In this document: positions 52,959-62,036 of the stretch, piece after piece
How the letters are laid out: each line of letters starts with the position of its first letter
Position numbering within the stretch: the stretch's first letter is position 1
Assembly (NCBI GenBank): GCA_040119125.1
Contig: JBEDTR010000001.1
Location: forward strand, 1-64,000
DNA: 64,000 nt
Origin: Pacificitalea sp040119125
GTDB taxonomy: Bacteria > Pseudomonadota > Alphaproteobacteria > Rhodobacterales > Rhodobacteraceae
Direction of reading: 5' to 3'
Program-made: the position numbers and the translations under genes
The notes under the pieces: model-generated
Database searches by the model: none
Told to the model about the DNA's origin: nothing
Seen by the model: only the letters and a program-made list of their open reading frames with translations

Positions 52959-53284
52959 ATAAATCCAAGAAAATTCAGACGGTTGAATGAAGCGCGCTGT
53001 CAGCCTCCAGCAGGCAATTGCGGCTTGGGTTCTGTGCAGTTTGCGGGCGCGCGACCGTCTGCGTGCAACAACCAAACCCCGTCACATCTATAACCCTGCC
53101 GTTTTCGTCTGATGCGGTGGCCGCGATGCGCATCGCCGGGATGGGCCGCCTCCGCCGCGCATCGCAAAATTGCGGCCTTGCCCCATGAGCAGACGCGAGA
53201 GGCAAATTGTTTGCGCTTCGATTCAGGACGATAGCCGCGAAAGGGGGAGCCAAGATTTCAACCTGCAAACTACCTCCTCGACGA
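52959..53284. other. Non-coding spacer between tRNA-Pro and the imuA SOS box
   Basis: No gene supported on either strand. No second copy of the tRNA-Pro 3' end was found to the right, so there is no sign that the following cassette entered at this tRNA. Confidence 0.4.
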
Positions 53285-53299
53285 GAACAAAGTGGGAAC
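53285..53299 (+). promoter_or_regulatory. SOS (LexA) box of the imuABC operon
   Basis: GAAC (53285-53288), seven bases, GAAC (53296-53299): the direct-repeat LexA operator of alphaproteobacteria (GTTC-N7-GTTC on the other strand), perfect in both halves and 33 bp before the imuA start. This implies induction of imuA-imuB-dnaE2 by DNA damage. Confidence 0.88.
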
Positions 53300-53332
53300 A
53301 TATATTCTGTAACGTGACACAGGATTCGTTAT

Positions 53333-54037
53333 ATGGCCAAGACAATTCCCCTGTTTCGGCAGAAGCCAGAGGTCGTGCCCCCCATGCCCGTCGTGGGAGG
53401 AGGCACGTTGCAGGAAGCCCTGCCAATGCGGCCGGGCGATGCTTCCGTGTCCGCCTTTATCCTTGCTGCCCTGCCACGGGGCTCCCGTCCGGTCTTATGG
53501 GTGCAAGATCGCGCCTCGCGCCGCGAAAGTGGCACGCTTTATCTGCCCGGCACGGGCAAGCCGTTCCCTGCTGGCCCTGTAATCCATATCAATGTGAGCC
53601 ATCCGCGCGACGTTCTATGGGCGATGGAGGAGGGCGCAACCTGTGCTGGCTTGGCCGCCGTCGTGGGAGAGGTGCACGGTGCGCCTGCCATTCTCGACTT
53701 TACTGCGACCAAGCGGCTTGCCTTGCGTTCGGAAGCATCGGGCGTGCCGGTCTGGCTGATCCGGTCGAACGATCCGGGTGGGTTGAGCGCCGCGAGGGAA
53801 CGCTGGCGCATCGGGGCGCTGCCATCCTCGGCACATCCGCACGATGTCCGGGCACCGGGGGGCGCTTTTTGGGAGGCGGAACTGTTCCGGGCGCGGGGTC
53901 GTCCGCCGGGTCTTTGGTGGGTGCGCTATGACCCGCACGCCGCCGACCCGGCAGATCGTCTCCGTCTGGTTTCCCCATTTGGCGATGGAGCGTTGGCGCA
54001 ATCTCGCGGAGCGAGATCGAGCGTTGCCGGGGGCTGA
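53333..54037 (+). CDS. imuA: ImuA, SOS mutasome RecA-like component, 234 aa
   Basis: RecA/SulA-like protein of the damage-inducible translesion cassette. GGTLQEALPMRPGDASVSAF and AFILAALPRGSRPVLWVQDRA are the front signatures; VSHPRDVLWAMEEGATCAGLAAVVGE (in parts) and LDFTATKRLALRSEASGVPVWLI follow. It lacks a standard Walker A, as other ImuA proteins do. The last 37 codons overlap imuB in another frame (110 nt), and their composition suggests the real conserved part ends near LWWVRYDP. Preceded by an SOS box. Confidence 0.9.
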   Translation: MAKTIPLFRQKPEVVPPMPVVGGGTLQEALPMRPGDASVSAFILAALPRGSRPVLWVQDRASRRESGTLYLPGTGKPFPAGPVIHINVSHPRDVLWAMEEGATCAGLAAVVGEVHGAPAILDFTATKRLALRSEASGVPVWLIRSNDPGGLSAARERWRIGALPSSAHPHDVRAPGGAFWEAELFRARGRPPGLWWVRYDPHAADPADRLRLVSPFGDGALAQSRGARSSVAGG

Positions 54038-55469
54038 AGTGCCGGTCGTGCTGGCTGTGCCCGGACTCCACGGACCCGTGATTCATGCGGTTGGCGACGC
54101 AGCCACCGCGCGAGGCGTGCAACCCGGTGCGCGGGTGGTTGATGTGCAGGCCATTCACCCTGACCTGCATGTGGAACCTGCCGATCCGAATGGTGACGTG
54201 GCGATGCTCGACCGCCTCACCTTCTGGACGCGGCGCTGGTGTCCTTGGACGGCGCGGGACAATGAGGGGCTGCTTCTGGACGCGACCGGGTCGACGCATC
54301 TGTTTGGTGGTGATGCGGCTCTGCTGTCGGATATGACGTGCCGCTTTGCCATGCAGGGGCTGACCGCGCGGGTGGCGATGGCCCCTACGCGCATGGCAGC
54401 CCAAGCATTCGCCAGATATGGTGAGGCCACCACTATCGCTAGGCCCCAGACATTGGCGCGTGACCTTGCATCGCTGCCAGTGCGTGCATTGCGGCTTGAG
54501 CCCGATATTGCCCGTCTGTTGGACCGTCTGGGCATCAAGACCATCGGTGCGCTGGCAGCCGTGCCACGGGCCGCGCTGATGCGACGGTTTTCCAAAACCG
54601 CGCCCGCGACGAACCCGCTCGTCCTGCTGGACCGCGCCATGAACCTCCTGCCGGACCCGCTCGATCCGCCCCCCGATGCCGTGCGCTACATCGTCCGCAC
54701 GAAACTGGCCGAACCGGTCATGAACGCGGCCCCACATCTAGCGGAACTGGCGGAGCGCCTCTGCGCCGGGCTGGCGCGTGCGGAATTGGGCGCGCGGACC
54801 CTGCGGCTTACCATCTATCGGGTGGACGGGAACTGGCGGGCGGCGGATGTCGCGACGGCGCGGGCAAGCCGCGATGCTGCGCATCTTCTGCGTTTGCTGC
54901 ACGGCAAGCTGGACAAGGTTGATCCGGGGTTCGGGTTCGACCTTCTGACGTTGGAGGCAATGCGGGTCGAACCGCTGGCCCTGCGTCAGGAGCGGATCGA
55001 CGATATCCGCGACCCCGATGACGACGTGGCCGCATTGCTGGACCGACTGACCGCCCGGTTGGGACGGGATCGCGTGAATTGGTCCGCATGGTCCGAAAGC
55101 CATCTGCCAGAACGGGTCCAGCACCAGACCCCCGCCTTGACGATGCAGCCTGCATTGCCGCCAGAGATTGCCGCCGAACGACCTCTCCGGCTTCTGGATA
55201 TGCCCGAGGAAGTGCATGTGCTTTATGCCCTGCCCGAGGGGCCACCCATGCGCTTTCGCTGGCGCCGGGTGCAGTTCACCGCGACGCGCCACTCTGGCCC
55301 GGAGCGCATCGCCCCTGAATGGTGGCGGGATCGACCGGGCACCCGTCTGCGTGACTATTACAAGGTCGAGGTCGAGGATGGGCGCAGGTTCTGGCTCTAC
55401 CGCGAAGGATTAGCCGGCGATGGGCGGGGCGATGCACCACGCTGGTTCCTGCATGGGCTGTTCGCCTGA
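53928..55469 (+). CDS. imuB: ImuB, catalytically inactive Y-family polymerase-like protein, 513 aa
   Basis: Y-family DNA polymerase fold without the catalytic acidic residues: where an active enzyme has a D-x-D near its start this one has VSVWFPHLAMERW. Then FWTRRWCPWTARDNEGLLLDATGSTHLFGG (in parts), the helix-hairpin-helix region LLDRLGIKTIGALAAVPRAAL, and a long C-terminal part with ERPLRLLDMPEEV and DYYKVEVEDGRRFWLYREG. Acts as hub linking DnaE2, ImuA and the beta clamp; a clamp-binding peptide is expected but was not assigned. ATG 53928 lies inside imuA. The stop overlaps dnaE2 by 1 nt. Confidence 0.93.
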   Translation: MTRTPPTRQIVSVWFPHLAMERWRNLAERDRALPGAEVPVVLAVPGLHGPVIHAVGDAATARGVQPGARVVDVQAIHPDLHVEPADPNGDVAMLDRLTFWTRRWCPWTARDNEGLLLDATGSTHLFGGDAALLSDMTCRFAMQGLTARVAMAPTRMAAQAFARYGEATTIARPQTLARDLASLPVRALRLEPDIARLLDRLGIKTIGALAAVPRAALMRRFSKTAPATNPLVLLDRAMNLLPDPLDPPPDAVRYIVRTKLAEPVMNAAPHLAELAERLCAGLARAELGARTLRLTIYRVDGNWRAADVATARASRDAAHLLRLLHGKLDKVDPGFGFDLLTLEAMRVEPLALRQERIDDIRDPDDDVAALLDRLTARLGRDRVNWSAWSESHLPERVQHQTPALTMQPALPPEIAAERPLRLLDMPEEVHVLYALPEGPPMRFRWRRVQFTATRHSGPERIAPEWWRDRPGTRLRDYYKVEVEDGRRFWLYREGLAGDGRGDAPRWFLHGLFA

Positions 55470-58400
55470 TGCCGCAGCAAGAAGGACATACGAGACGGAC
55501 GCTTGCGGGACATGACGGATTCATCTGGCATGAGCCGGGCCCCTATGTGGAACTGGGGTTGGCGAGTTGCTTCTCCTTTTTGCGCGCGGCCTCGGATGCC
55601 AGCGAACTGACGGCGGCGGCGAACCTCCTCGGCTACCATTCCATAGGCATCGCCGATCACAATACGCTGGCCGGGGTCGTGCGTGTGCATACCGAAGCCA
55701 GGACCGCCTGTATTCGTCCTCTGATTGGGGTGCGGCTGGTGCTGTTATGTGGGGCGGAGCTGCTGGCCTATCCACGCGATCGCGACGCTTATGCTCGGCT
55801 GTCCACGCTGCTGTCGCGCGGCAAGATGGCAGATGTGAACGGGGACTGGCAGGCGAAGGGTGAAACTCACCTCACGCTCGACATGCTGGTGCATCATGCC
55901 AACGGCCTGCATCTGATCGTCATGCCCGGCGATGATCTGGATGCGTTCGAAGCCAGCTTGCCGCGCTTGTCCCGTGCCCTGCCGGGAATGCGCCATATCG
56001 GCGCGACCTATCTATATCGGGGCGATGACCGGGCTCGGATCAACCGGCTGGACCAGATGGCCCGCACCCATGGTCTTTCGATCCTTGCCACCAATGATGT
56101 GCTGTATCACGCGCCTGACAGGCGACCCTTGCAGGATGTGATGACCTGCATCCGCAAGGGCGTGACGGTATCACGCGCGGGTTTTCGTTTGCTGGCCAAT
56201 GCTGAACGGCACCTGAAATCACCACAGGAAATGTGCCGTCTTTTTGCGGACTGGCCCCATGCCATCGCCGCGACCCGCGCGGTGGCAGACGATATCAGTT
56301 TCGCGCTGACCGATCTGGCCTACGAATATCCCCATGAGATCGTGCCCAAAGGCCTCACCGCGCAGCAAGAGCTGGAGCGGTTGACCTGGGAGGGCGCGGC
56401 GCACCGATACCCCAATGGCGTGCCAAGCCATGTCCGCGCCACCATCGCCAAGGAATTCGCCCTGATCGCGTCCAAGAAGATCGCCCGATATTTCCTGACC
56501 ATCCGCGATATCGTGCGTTTCGCCCGCGAAGAGGCACAGCCTCCGATCCTGTGCCAAGGGCGCGGCTCGGCGGCGAATTCCGCCGTCTGCTTCTGCTTGG
56601 GTATCACGTCCGTCGATCCCAATGAACATGACGTCCTGTTTGAGCGGTTTCTGAGCGAGGAACGTGACGAGCCGCCCGACATAGACGTCGATTTTGAGCA
56701 TGAGCGGCGCGAAGAAGTCATTCAATACATGTATGACAAATACGGGCGCCACCGCGCAGGCCTCTGTGCGACTGTCATCCATTACCGTCCCCGTTCCGCC
56801 ATTCGCGAAGTCGGCAAAGTGATGGGATTGTCGGAGGACGTGACGTCGAAACTGGCAGGCACGATCTGGGGCAGTTTCGAGGGCCAGATGGACGATGCGC
56901 GTGCGCGGGAGGCTGGGCTGAACCTGTCTGACCCTTACCTGCGCATGGTTCTGAAGCTGGCGAAACAGTTGGTCGGGATGCCACGCCATCTAAGTCAGCA
57001 TGTCGGTGGTTTCATCCTGACCGAACGCCCGCTGACCGAGATCGTCCCTATCGGAAATGGGGCGATGCCGGAGCGAAGCTTCATCGAATGGGACAAAGAC
57101 GACATCGACGCGCTGCAGATATTCAAGGTCGATATTCTGGCTCTGGGTATGTTGACCTGCATCGCTAAGGGATTTGACCTGATCGAAGCGCATTATGGGC
57201 GGGCGCTGGAGTTGGCAACTGTGCCCATAGAGGATCATCTGCCAGACGAGCCCGGCAACCGGCCCACCTATGACATGCTCTGTCGGGGGGACAGTCTTGG
57301 CGTATTTCAGGTCGAGAGCCGGGCGCAGATGGCGATGCTGCCCAAGCTGCGTCCTCGCATCTTTTATGACCTCGTGATCGAGGTCGCCATTGTCCGTCCC
57401 GGTCCCATTCAAGGTGATATGGTGCATCCGTATCTGCGACGCAGACTGGGGCTCGAGAAAGTGGAATTCCCACGCCCGGGACCGGAGCATCCACAAGACG
57501 AGATGGAGAAGATATTGCGCCGCACCAACGGTGTGCCCATTTTTCAGGAGCAGGCGATGAGGATCGCCATGGACGCGGCCAGATTCACGCCGGCGCAGTC
57601 AAACGAATTGCGCAAGGCGATGGCGACATTCCGGTCGCGGGGCACTATCGAACAGCTGCAATCCCAGATGGTCGACAAGATGATCGAGCGTGGCTACGAC
57701 CCGGATTTTTCGCAACGATGCTTCGATCAGATCAAGGGTTTTGGCGAATATGGCTTCCCGGAAAGTCACGCCGCCAGTTTCGCCAAATTGGTCTACGTCT
57801 CAAGTTGGATGAAGTGTCACTACCCGGCAGCCTTTGCCTGTGCGCTTCTCAATTCGCAGCCTATGGGCTTCTACGCGCCTGCTCAGATCGTGCGGGATGC
57901 TCGCGAGCACGGGGTCGAGATCCGCGCCGTTGACGTGAACTTCTCTGGCTGGGATTGCACGTTGGAGCCTGACGGAACCGGCTTTGCCCTGCGTCTTGGC
58001 CTGCGGCAGATCAGCGGGATGCGCGAGGAGGCCGCAAGACGGATCGTCGAGGCGCGCCACATGCCCTATGCCGACATCGCCGATCTGAAGGTCCGCGCAC
58101 GCATGGATGCGGGCACGATCCGCCGCCTCGCCGCAGCCGATGCTGTCCGGTCTATGGGGATCGACCGGCGGCAGGCTCTTTGGCAGGCCCAAGCCTTGCG
58201 CGATGCCCCCGCTCTCCCGATTTTCGATCACGTTCAGGCCGCGGCGGAGGGCTCCGAGGCGCAGGTGATCCTGCCCGCCATGCCCCGCGCGGAACATGTC
58301 GTTGCGGACTACCAGACCCTGCGCCTGTCGCTGAAGGCGCATCCGATGTCCTTTTTCCGTGGCAGCCTGCGCCACCAGCGGTTCAAGGCCGCCGCCGATC

Positions 58401-58804
58401 TGCCGCGCCTGCGCTACGGCGCGCCGGTCTCTCTTGCGGGGCTCGTTCTTGTCCGCCAGAAACCGGGCAGCGCCAAGGGCGTGTGCTTTATCACGCTGGA
58501 GGATGAAACGGGCGTCGCGAACCTTGTGATCTGGCCCGATCTCTTCAAGGCCTATCGCCCCGTCATCATGGCCGCGCGTCTGTTGGTCGTCCACGGGCGG
58601 GTGCAGACCGACGGTCGTGTCATCCACGTCGTTGCCAACCAGTTGGAGGACCGCAGCGACCGGCTGGATAGTCTGTCGGACGACCGCCTGCCGGGGATCA
58701 CCACGCGTGGCGACCATCCGACCCATCCGATCCCCGGACAGGTCGGCATCCGGGGCCATCCAAGGGACGCAAAGATCATTCTGAAGTCGCGAGATTTCCA
58801 TTGA
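55469..58804 (+). CDS. dnaE2: Error-prone DNA polymerase DnaE2 (ImuC), 1111 aa
   Basis: Damage-inducible C-family polymerase for translesion synthesis. PHP domain 25-290 (YVELGLASCFSFLRAAS, LGYHSIGIADHNTLAGVV), polymerase core with LCQGRGSAANSAVCFCLGIT and the catalytic PDIDVDFEHERREEVI (aspartates near 406 and 408), the fingers and helix-hairpin-helix region GFGEYGFPESHAASFAKLVY, and a C-terminal OB fold (VSLAGLVLVRQKPGSAKGV). Length is normal for DnaE2 and shorter than replicative DnaE1. Starts within the imuB stop; the three genes form one SOS-controlled operon. Confidence 0.97.
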   Translation: MPQQEGHTRRTLAGHDGFIWHEPGPYVELGLASCFSFLRAASDASELTAAANLLGYHSIGIADHNTLAGVVRVHTEARTACIRPLIGVRLVLLCGAELLAYPRDRDAYARLSTLLSRGKMADVNGDWQAKGETHLTLDMLVHHANGLHLIVMPGDDLDAFEASLPRLSRALPGMRHIGATYLYRGDDRARINRLDQMARTHGLSILATNDVLYHAPDRRPLQDVMTCIRKGVTVSRAGFRLLANAERHLKSPQEMCRLFADWPHAIAATRAVADDISFALTDLAYEYPHEIVPKGLTAQQELERLTWEGAAHRYPNGVPSHVRATIAKEFALIASKKIARYFLTIRDIVRFAREEAQPPILCQGRGSAANSAVCFCLGITSVDPNEHDVLFERFLSEERDEPPDIDVDFEHERREEVIQYMYDKYGRHRAGLCATVIHYRPRSAIREVGKVMGLSEDVTSKLAGTIWGSFEGQMDDARAREAGLNLSDPYLRMVLKLAKQLVGMPRHLSQHVGGFILTERPLTEIVPIGNGAMPERSFIEWDKDDIDALQIFKVDILALGMLTCIAKGFDLIEAHYGRALELATVPIEDHLPDEPGNRPTYDMLCRGDSLGVFQVESRAQMAMLPKLRPRIFYDLVIEVAIVRPGPIQGDMVHPYLRRRLGLEKVEFPRPGPEHPQDEMEKILRRTNGVPIFQEQAMRIAMDAARFTPAQSNELRKAMATFRSRGTIEQLQSQMVDKMIERGYDPDFSQRCFDQIKGFGEYGFPESHAASFAKLVYVSSWMKCHYPAAFACALLNSQPMGFYAPAQIVRDAREHGVEIRAVDVNFSGWDCTLEPDGTGFALRLGLRQISGMREEAARRIVEARHMPYADIADLKVRARMDAGTIRRLAAADAVRSMGIDRRQALWQAQALRDAPALPIFDHVQAAAEGSEAQVILPAMPRAEHVVADYQTLRLSLKAHPMSFFRGSLRHQRFKAAADLPRLRYGAPVSLAGLVLVRQKPGSAKGVCFITLEDETGVANLVIWPDLFKAYRPVIMAARLLVVHGRVQTDGRVIHVVANQLEDRSDRLDSLSDDRLPGITTRGDHPTHPIPGQVGIRGHPRDAKIILKSRDFH

Positions 58805-58973
58805 AACGGCGGGGGTGACGCCTTGCTGATGACGGCTAGAATGCCTCTATTTTCCCCCACTCCCCTCCGTCGTCCGCACTGGAATCACGTTGGTGTGACC
58901 CTCCGGCGGAGGAAGGTGCGAAGGCGCTTGACCTAATGCTGCGGCCGCGAGATTTAAGTGCCAGAACAATGGA

Positions 58974-59327
58974 GTGTTCATTTTGATCGGTCGTATCCTG
59001 GTCATCGTTATGCTGCTGCAACTCGCTGTGACGAGTGTGTTTTCGCATACCTTGGTTTCGGTCGATCAGTGTTCCGAGCGAAGCGCGGGGCACAGCCATA
59101 TGGCAGCCTCGCACGACACTGGGGATGGGTTTGTCACCAGCGATATAGTGTCCCCCGATATGGTGGTGACGCTGCATTGTGCGGGCCAACCCTGCACCGA
59201 GAAATCGGGCCCGGATCTGATGGCCGTTACCGCCGGTGATTTCCGCACAGTCGTGTTGCACGTCGCAGAGCCGAAATTGACACTTCAATCCGTTCTGAGA
59301 CCTCATCTGCGACCGCCGCTAGGCTAA
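58974..59327 (+). CDS. Small exported His/Met/Cys-containing protein ahead of copA, 117 aa
   Basis: GTG start at 58974. Signal-like N-terminus (LVIVMLLQLAVTSVFSHT), then a segment with potential copper ligands (HSHMAASHD) and four cysteines or fewer in the mature part (VDQCSER, LHCAGQPC). Size, export signal and position directly before copAB recall the CopL/DUF2946-type small proteins of copper operons, but the sequence identity to those is not something I can establish. Probable role: periplasmic copper binding or regulation of the operon (inference). 187 nt precede the copA start. Confidence 0.65.
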   Translation: MFILIGRILVIVMLLQLAVTSVFSHTLVSVDQCSERSAGHSHMAASHDTGDGFVTSDIVSPDMVVTLHCAGQPCTEKSGPDLMAVTAGDFRTVVLHVAEPKLTLQSVLRPHLRPPLG

Positions 59328-59513
59328 CTCGCGCCGTTGAGGCGACGATTGCGTGCGGTGGCCTGCGCCATTGCGACCAATCGTATTTCGGCGCCCTGTG
59401 CGGCTGCCCTTCCTCTCTCCTTTTTCTCCCATGTGGCAGCTGCGTGTCTCGCGGCGGCCCTCCCCTCCTGATTGCGCCGCGATCCGTTAACGGACCGCGG
59501 CCTAGAGAAGAAC

Positions 59514-61199
59514 ATGAAACATCACAAATTCCTGCGGTCTGTGTATCAGGCCGCACTGCTTGGGCTTGCGCTCTCTGTGCCTGCCCATGCGTCGACCTAC
59601 GATGTCAGCGTGGACAAGATCCGCATTGATACCGGCACGTTCAAGAAAACCGGGATTGGCTATAACGGCAGCCAGACCCCGACGATCCTGCGCTTCGAGC
59701 AAGGCGAGGATGTCACGATCCGGGTCAAGAACAACCTGCGGGAAGATACCTCGATCCATTGGCATGGCCTTATTCTGCCGTTCGACCAGGATGGCGTGCC
59801 GGGGATCAGCTTCAACGGGATCAAGCCGGGCGAAACCTTTACCTACAACTTCCCGATTGAGCAGGCGGGAACCTACTGGTTTCACAGTCATTCCGACTTT
59901 CAGGAGCCCGACGGCGCATATGGTGCGATTGTCATTTCCCCAAAGGGCGGCGAGCGTATCCGGACCGAGCGTGACTATGTCGTGCAGCTGACCGACAAGC
60001 ATCCGCACAGCGGCTACACCATCTTCCGCAACCTCAAATCTTCGGCCGATTACTACAACCGCACACAGCGCACTGTGGAGGATCTTATACAGGATGCCAG
60101 CGCGCAGGGGCTAAAGGCCGCGTTGCAGGACCGCAAGATGTGGGGCTCCATGCGCATGATGTCGACAGATGTCGAGGACGTGCAGGGCTTCACCCCGCTC
60201 ATCAATGGCGAGAGCACGCAGCAAAACTGGACCGGGATCTTTCAGCCCGGTGAAAAGGTTCGCCTGCGGCTCATTAACTCATCTGCCACGACCTATTTCG
60301 ATGTGCGTGTGCCGGGTCTGAAGATGACCGTTGTGCAGGCTGACGGGAACGACGTTAAACCCGTCGTCGTGGACGAGCTGCGGATCGCCGTGGCTGAAAC
60401 CTATGACGTGATCGTGCAGCCGGGACAGGCCAAGGCCTATTCGATCATCGGCGAAAGCATGGGCCGCACCGCAATGGTTCGCGGCACCCTCGCCCCGACC
60501 GAAGGCATGGTCGGCCCCTATTACCAGATGCGCCCCGCGCCGCTGCTGACCATGGCAGACATGGGCAACATGATGGGCAGCATGTCGGGAATGGACATGG
60601 ACAGCATGGAGATGGGCGCCATGGATATGGGCGGCATGGATCATTCCGGCCACGACATGAGCGCGATGGGTGACATGGGCCGCATGGACATGACCCCCGC
60701 ACCGAACGCAGCCCCGGCCACATCCGAATTCTACGCTGCGGGAAGCGGGCTGACCCCGACTGCAGCAAACGGCGGCAAGTTTCTGGGCTATGAAGACCTG
60801 ACCGCGGCCAAGCCGGTCTATCGGGACCGCGCGGCGACGCGCGAGATCGAGATCCGTCTCACCGGTAATATGGAGCGCTATATCTGGTCGATCGACGGCG
60901 TGAAATACGAAGACGCTGAGCCGATCCGCCTGAATTACGGCGAGCGTGTGCGCTTCAAGTTCGTCAACGAGACGATGATGGCGCATCCAATGCACCTGCA
61001 CGGAATGTGGTCGATCCTCGATACCGGCAAGGGCGCATATGATCCGGTAAAACACACGGTCAACATCGCGCCCGGCACCACCGTCTACACCGAAACCGAG
61101 GTGGACGCGCCCGGCGCGTGGGCCTTCCACTGCCATCTCTCCTACCACATGGCCGGCGGCATGTTCCGCAAGGTGATCGTGTCCGGTGGCCCGGCATGA
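59514..61199 (+). CDS. copA: Copper-resistance multicopper oxidase CopA, 561 aa
   Basis: Periplasmic cuprous oxidase. Signal peptide (VYQAALLGLALSVPAHAS), three cupredoxin domains, and all four copper-binding motifs: HWHG (near residue 82), HSHSD (near 124), HPMHLHG and HCHLSYHM near the C-terminus, the last also giving the type 1 copper ligands. Between domains 2 and 3 lies a Met/His-rich loop (MDMDSMEMGAMDMGGMD, about 360-400) that probably collects copper. The start ATG 59514 follows GAGAAGAAC. copB follows with a 4-nt overlap. Confidence 0.96.
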   Translation: MKHHKFLRSVYQAALLGLALSVPAHASTYDVSVDKIRIDTGTFKKTGIGYNGSQTPTILRFEQGEDVTIRVKNNLREDTSIHWHGLILPFDQDGVPGISFNGIKPGETFTYNFPIEQAGTYWFHSHSDFQEPDGAYGAIVISPKGGERIRTERDYVVQLTDKHPHSGYTIFRNLKSSADYYNRTQRTVEDLIQDASAQGLKAALQDRKMWGSMRMMSTDVEDVQGFTPLINGESTQQNWTGIFQPGEKVRLRLINSSATTYFDVRVPGLKMTVVQADGNDVKPVVVDELRIAVAETYDVIVQPGQAKAYSIIGESMGRTAMVRGTLAPTEGMVGPYYQMRPAPLLTMADMGNMMGSMSGMDMDSMEMGAMDMGGMDHSGHDMSAMGDMGRMDMTPAPNAAPATSEFYAAGSGLTPTAANGGKFLGYEDLTAAKPVYRDRAATREIEIRLTGNMERYIWSIDGVKYEDAEPIRLNYGERVRFKFVNETMMAHPMHLHGMWSILDTGKGAYDPVKHTVNIAPGTTVYTETEVDAPGAWAFHCHLSYHMAGGMFRKVIVSGGPA

Positions 61200-61933
61200 G
61201 CAGCAAACCGAACAAGGACATGCAGACCATGAAGACACTCGCCATCATTGGTGTGGCCACCGCAAGCGCGTTGCTTGCCGCGCCCGCCGCCGCCTTGGCC
61301 GAACCTGCCGTGTGGAGCCTGCGCACCGAGAAGCTTGAATATCGCAGTGCCGAGGGCGAAGGCGCGCTGGCTTGGGACGTCACCGCGATGGCAGGCACGG
61401 ACGAGCTGCGTTTCGTCTATACGAGCGAGGGCCAGCGCTCCGACAGCGGCAGCTTCGACGAGATGGAGAACCAGCTGCGTCTGCAAAAGCCGGTGAGTGA
61501 ATTCTTTGACGCCTTCGTCGGGGTCGCCGCCTCCACGCCGGAGGATGAGGACGCACGCCATTACGGGGTCCTCGGTGTGACCGGGCTTGCGCCCCAATGG
61601 TTCGAAGTCGAAGCCACGCTGTTCGTGGCAGATCATCCCTACCTGAGCGCCGAGGCGGATTACGAGGCGCTTCTCACCAATCGGTTGATCCTGACCCCGT
61701 GGATGGAACTGAGCATACCGCTGTCTGACGATGACGCGCGCCATGTCGCCGCCGGTGGCGTGAGTGCCGAAATGGGACTGCGGCTCAGCTACGATCTGAT
61801 CGGGCGCAGCGTCTCTCCCTATGTCGGTGTGAGCTACGAACGCAGCTACGGCGGGACCGCGGACCTGCTTCGTGCGGCTGGGGATGATGTCTCCGAACTC
61901 AGCAGCGTCATCGGTGTGAACCTCAATTTCTGA
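61196..61933 (+). CDS. copB: Copper-resistance outer-membrane protein CopB, 245 aa
   Basis: Outer-membrane beta-barrel of the CopB family. Signal sequence (LAIIGVATASALLAAPAAALA), then LRTEKLEYRSAEGEGALAWDV and the alternating strands of a barrel (YGVLGVTGLAPQWFEVEATLF, ADYEALLTNRLILTPWMEL, GLRLSYDLIGRSVSPYVGV) ending in the terminal aromatic NLNF of outer-membrane proteins. The His/Met-rich N-terminal domain of plasmid-borne CopB proteins is missing, so it is a short form. ATG 61196 overlaps the copA stop; ATG 61220 is another possibility. Confidence 0.92.
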   Translation: MSSKPNKDMQTMKTLAIIGVATASALLAAPAAALAEPAVWSLRTEKLEYRSAEGEGALAWDVTAMAGTDELRFVYTSEGQRSDSGSFDEMENQLRLQKPVSEFFDAFVGVAASTPEDEDARHYGVLGVTGLAPQWFEVEATLFVADHPYLSAEADYEALLTNRLILTPWMELSIPLSDDDARHVAAGGVSAEMGLRLSYDLIGRSVSPYVGVSYERSYGGTADLLRAAGDDVSELSSVIGVNLNF

Positions 61934-61970
61934 ACTTGGGGCGGTGCACCCCGGTGCCCGCCCGAAGACC

Positions 61971-61999
61971 AGAGGCCCGGCGTATGCAGCCGGGCCTCT
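61971..61999. repeat. 11-bp stem-loop between copB and copC
   Basis: AGAGGCCCGGC (61971-61981), loop GTATGCA, GCCGGGCCTCT (61989-61999), perfect. No T-run follows. In an operon it could attenuate or protect the copA-copB part of the transcript, giving different doses of CopAB and CopCD. Confidence 0.6.
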
Positions 62000-62036
62000 G
62001 CTGCACGGCACAATCCTCCAACTTGTAAGGATCAAC

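Noticed and set aside
52882..58804. imuABC cassette as an island inserted at tRNA-Pro
   Set aside because: No repeat of the tRNA-Pro 3' end and no integrase were found to the right.
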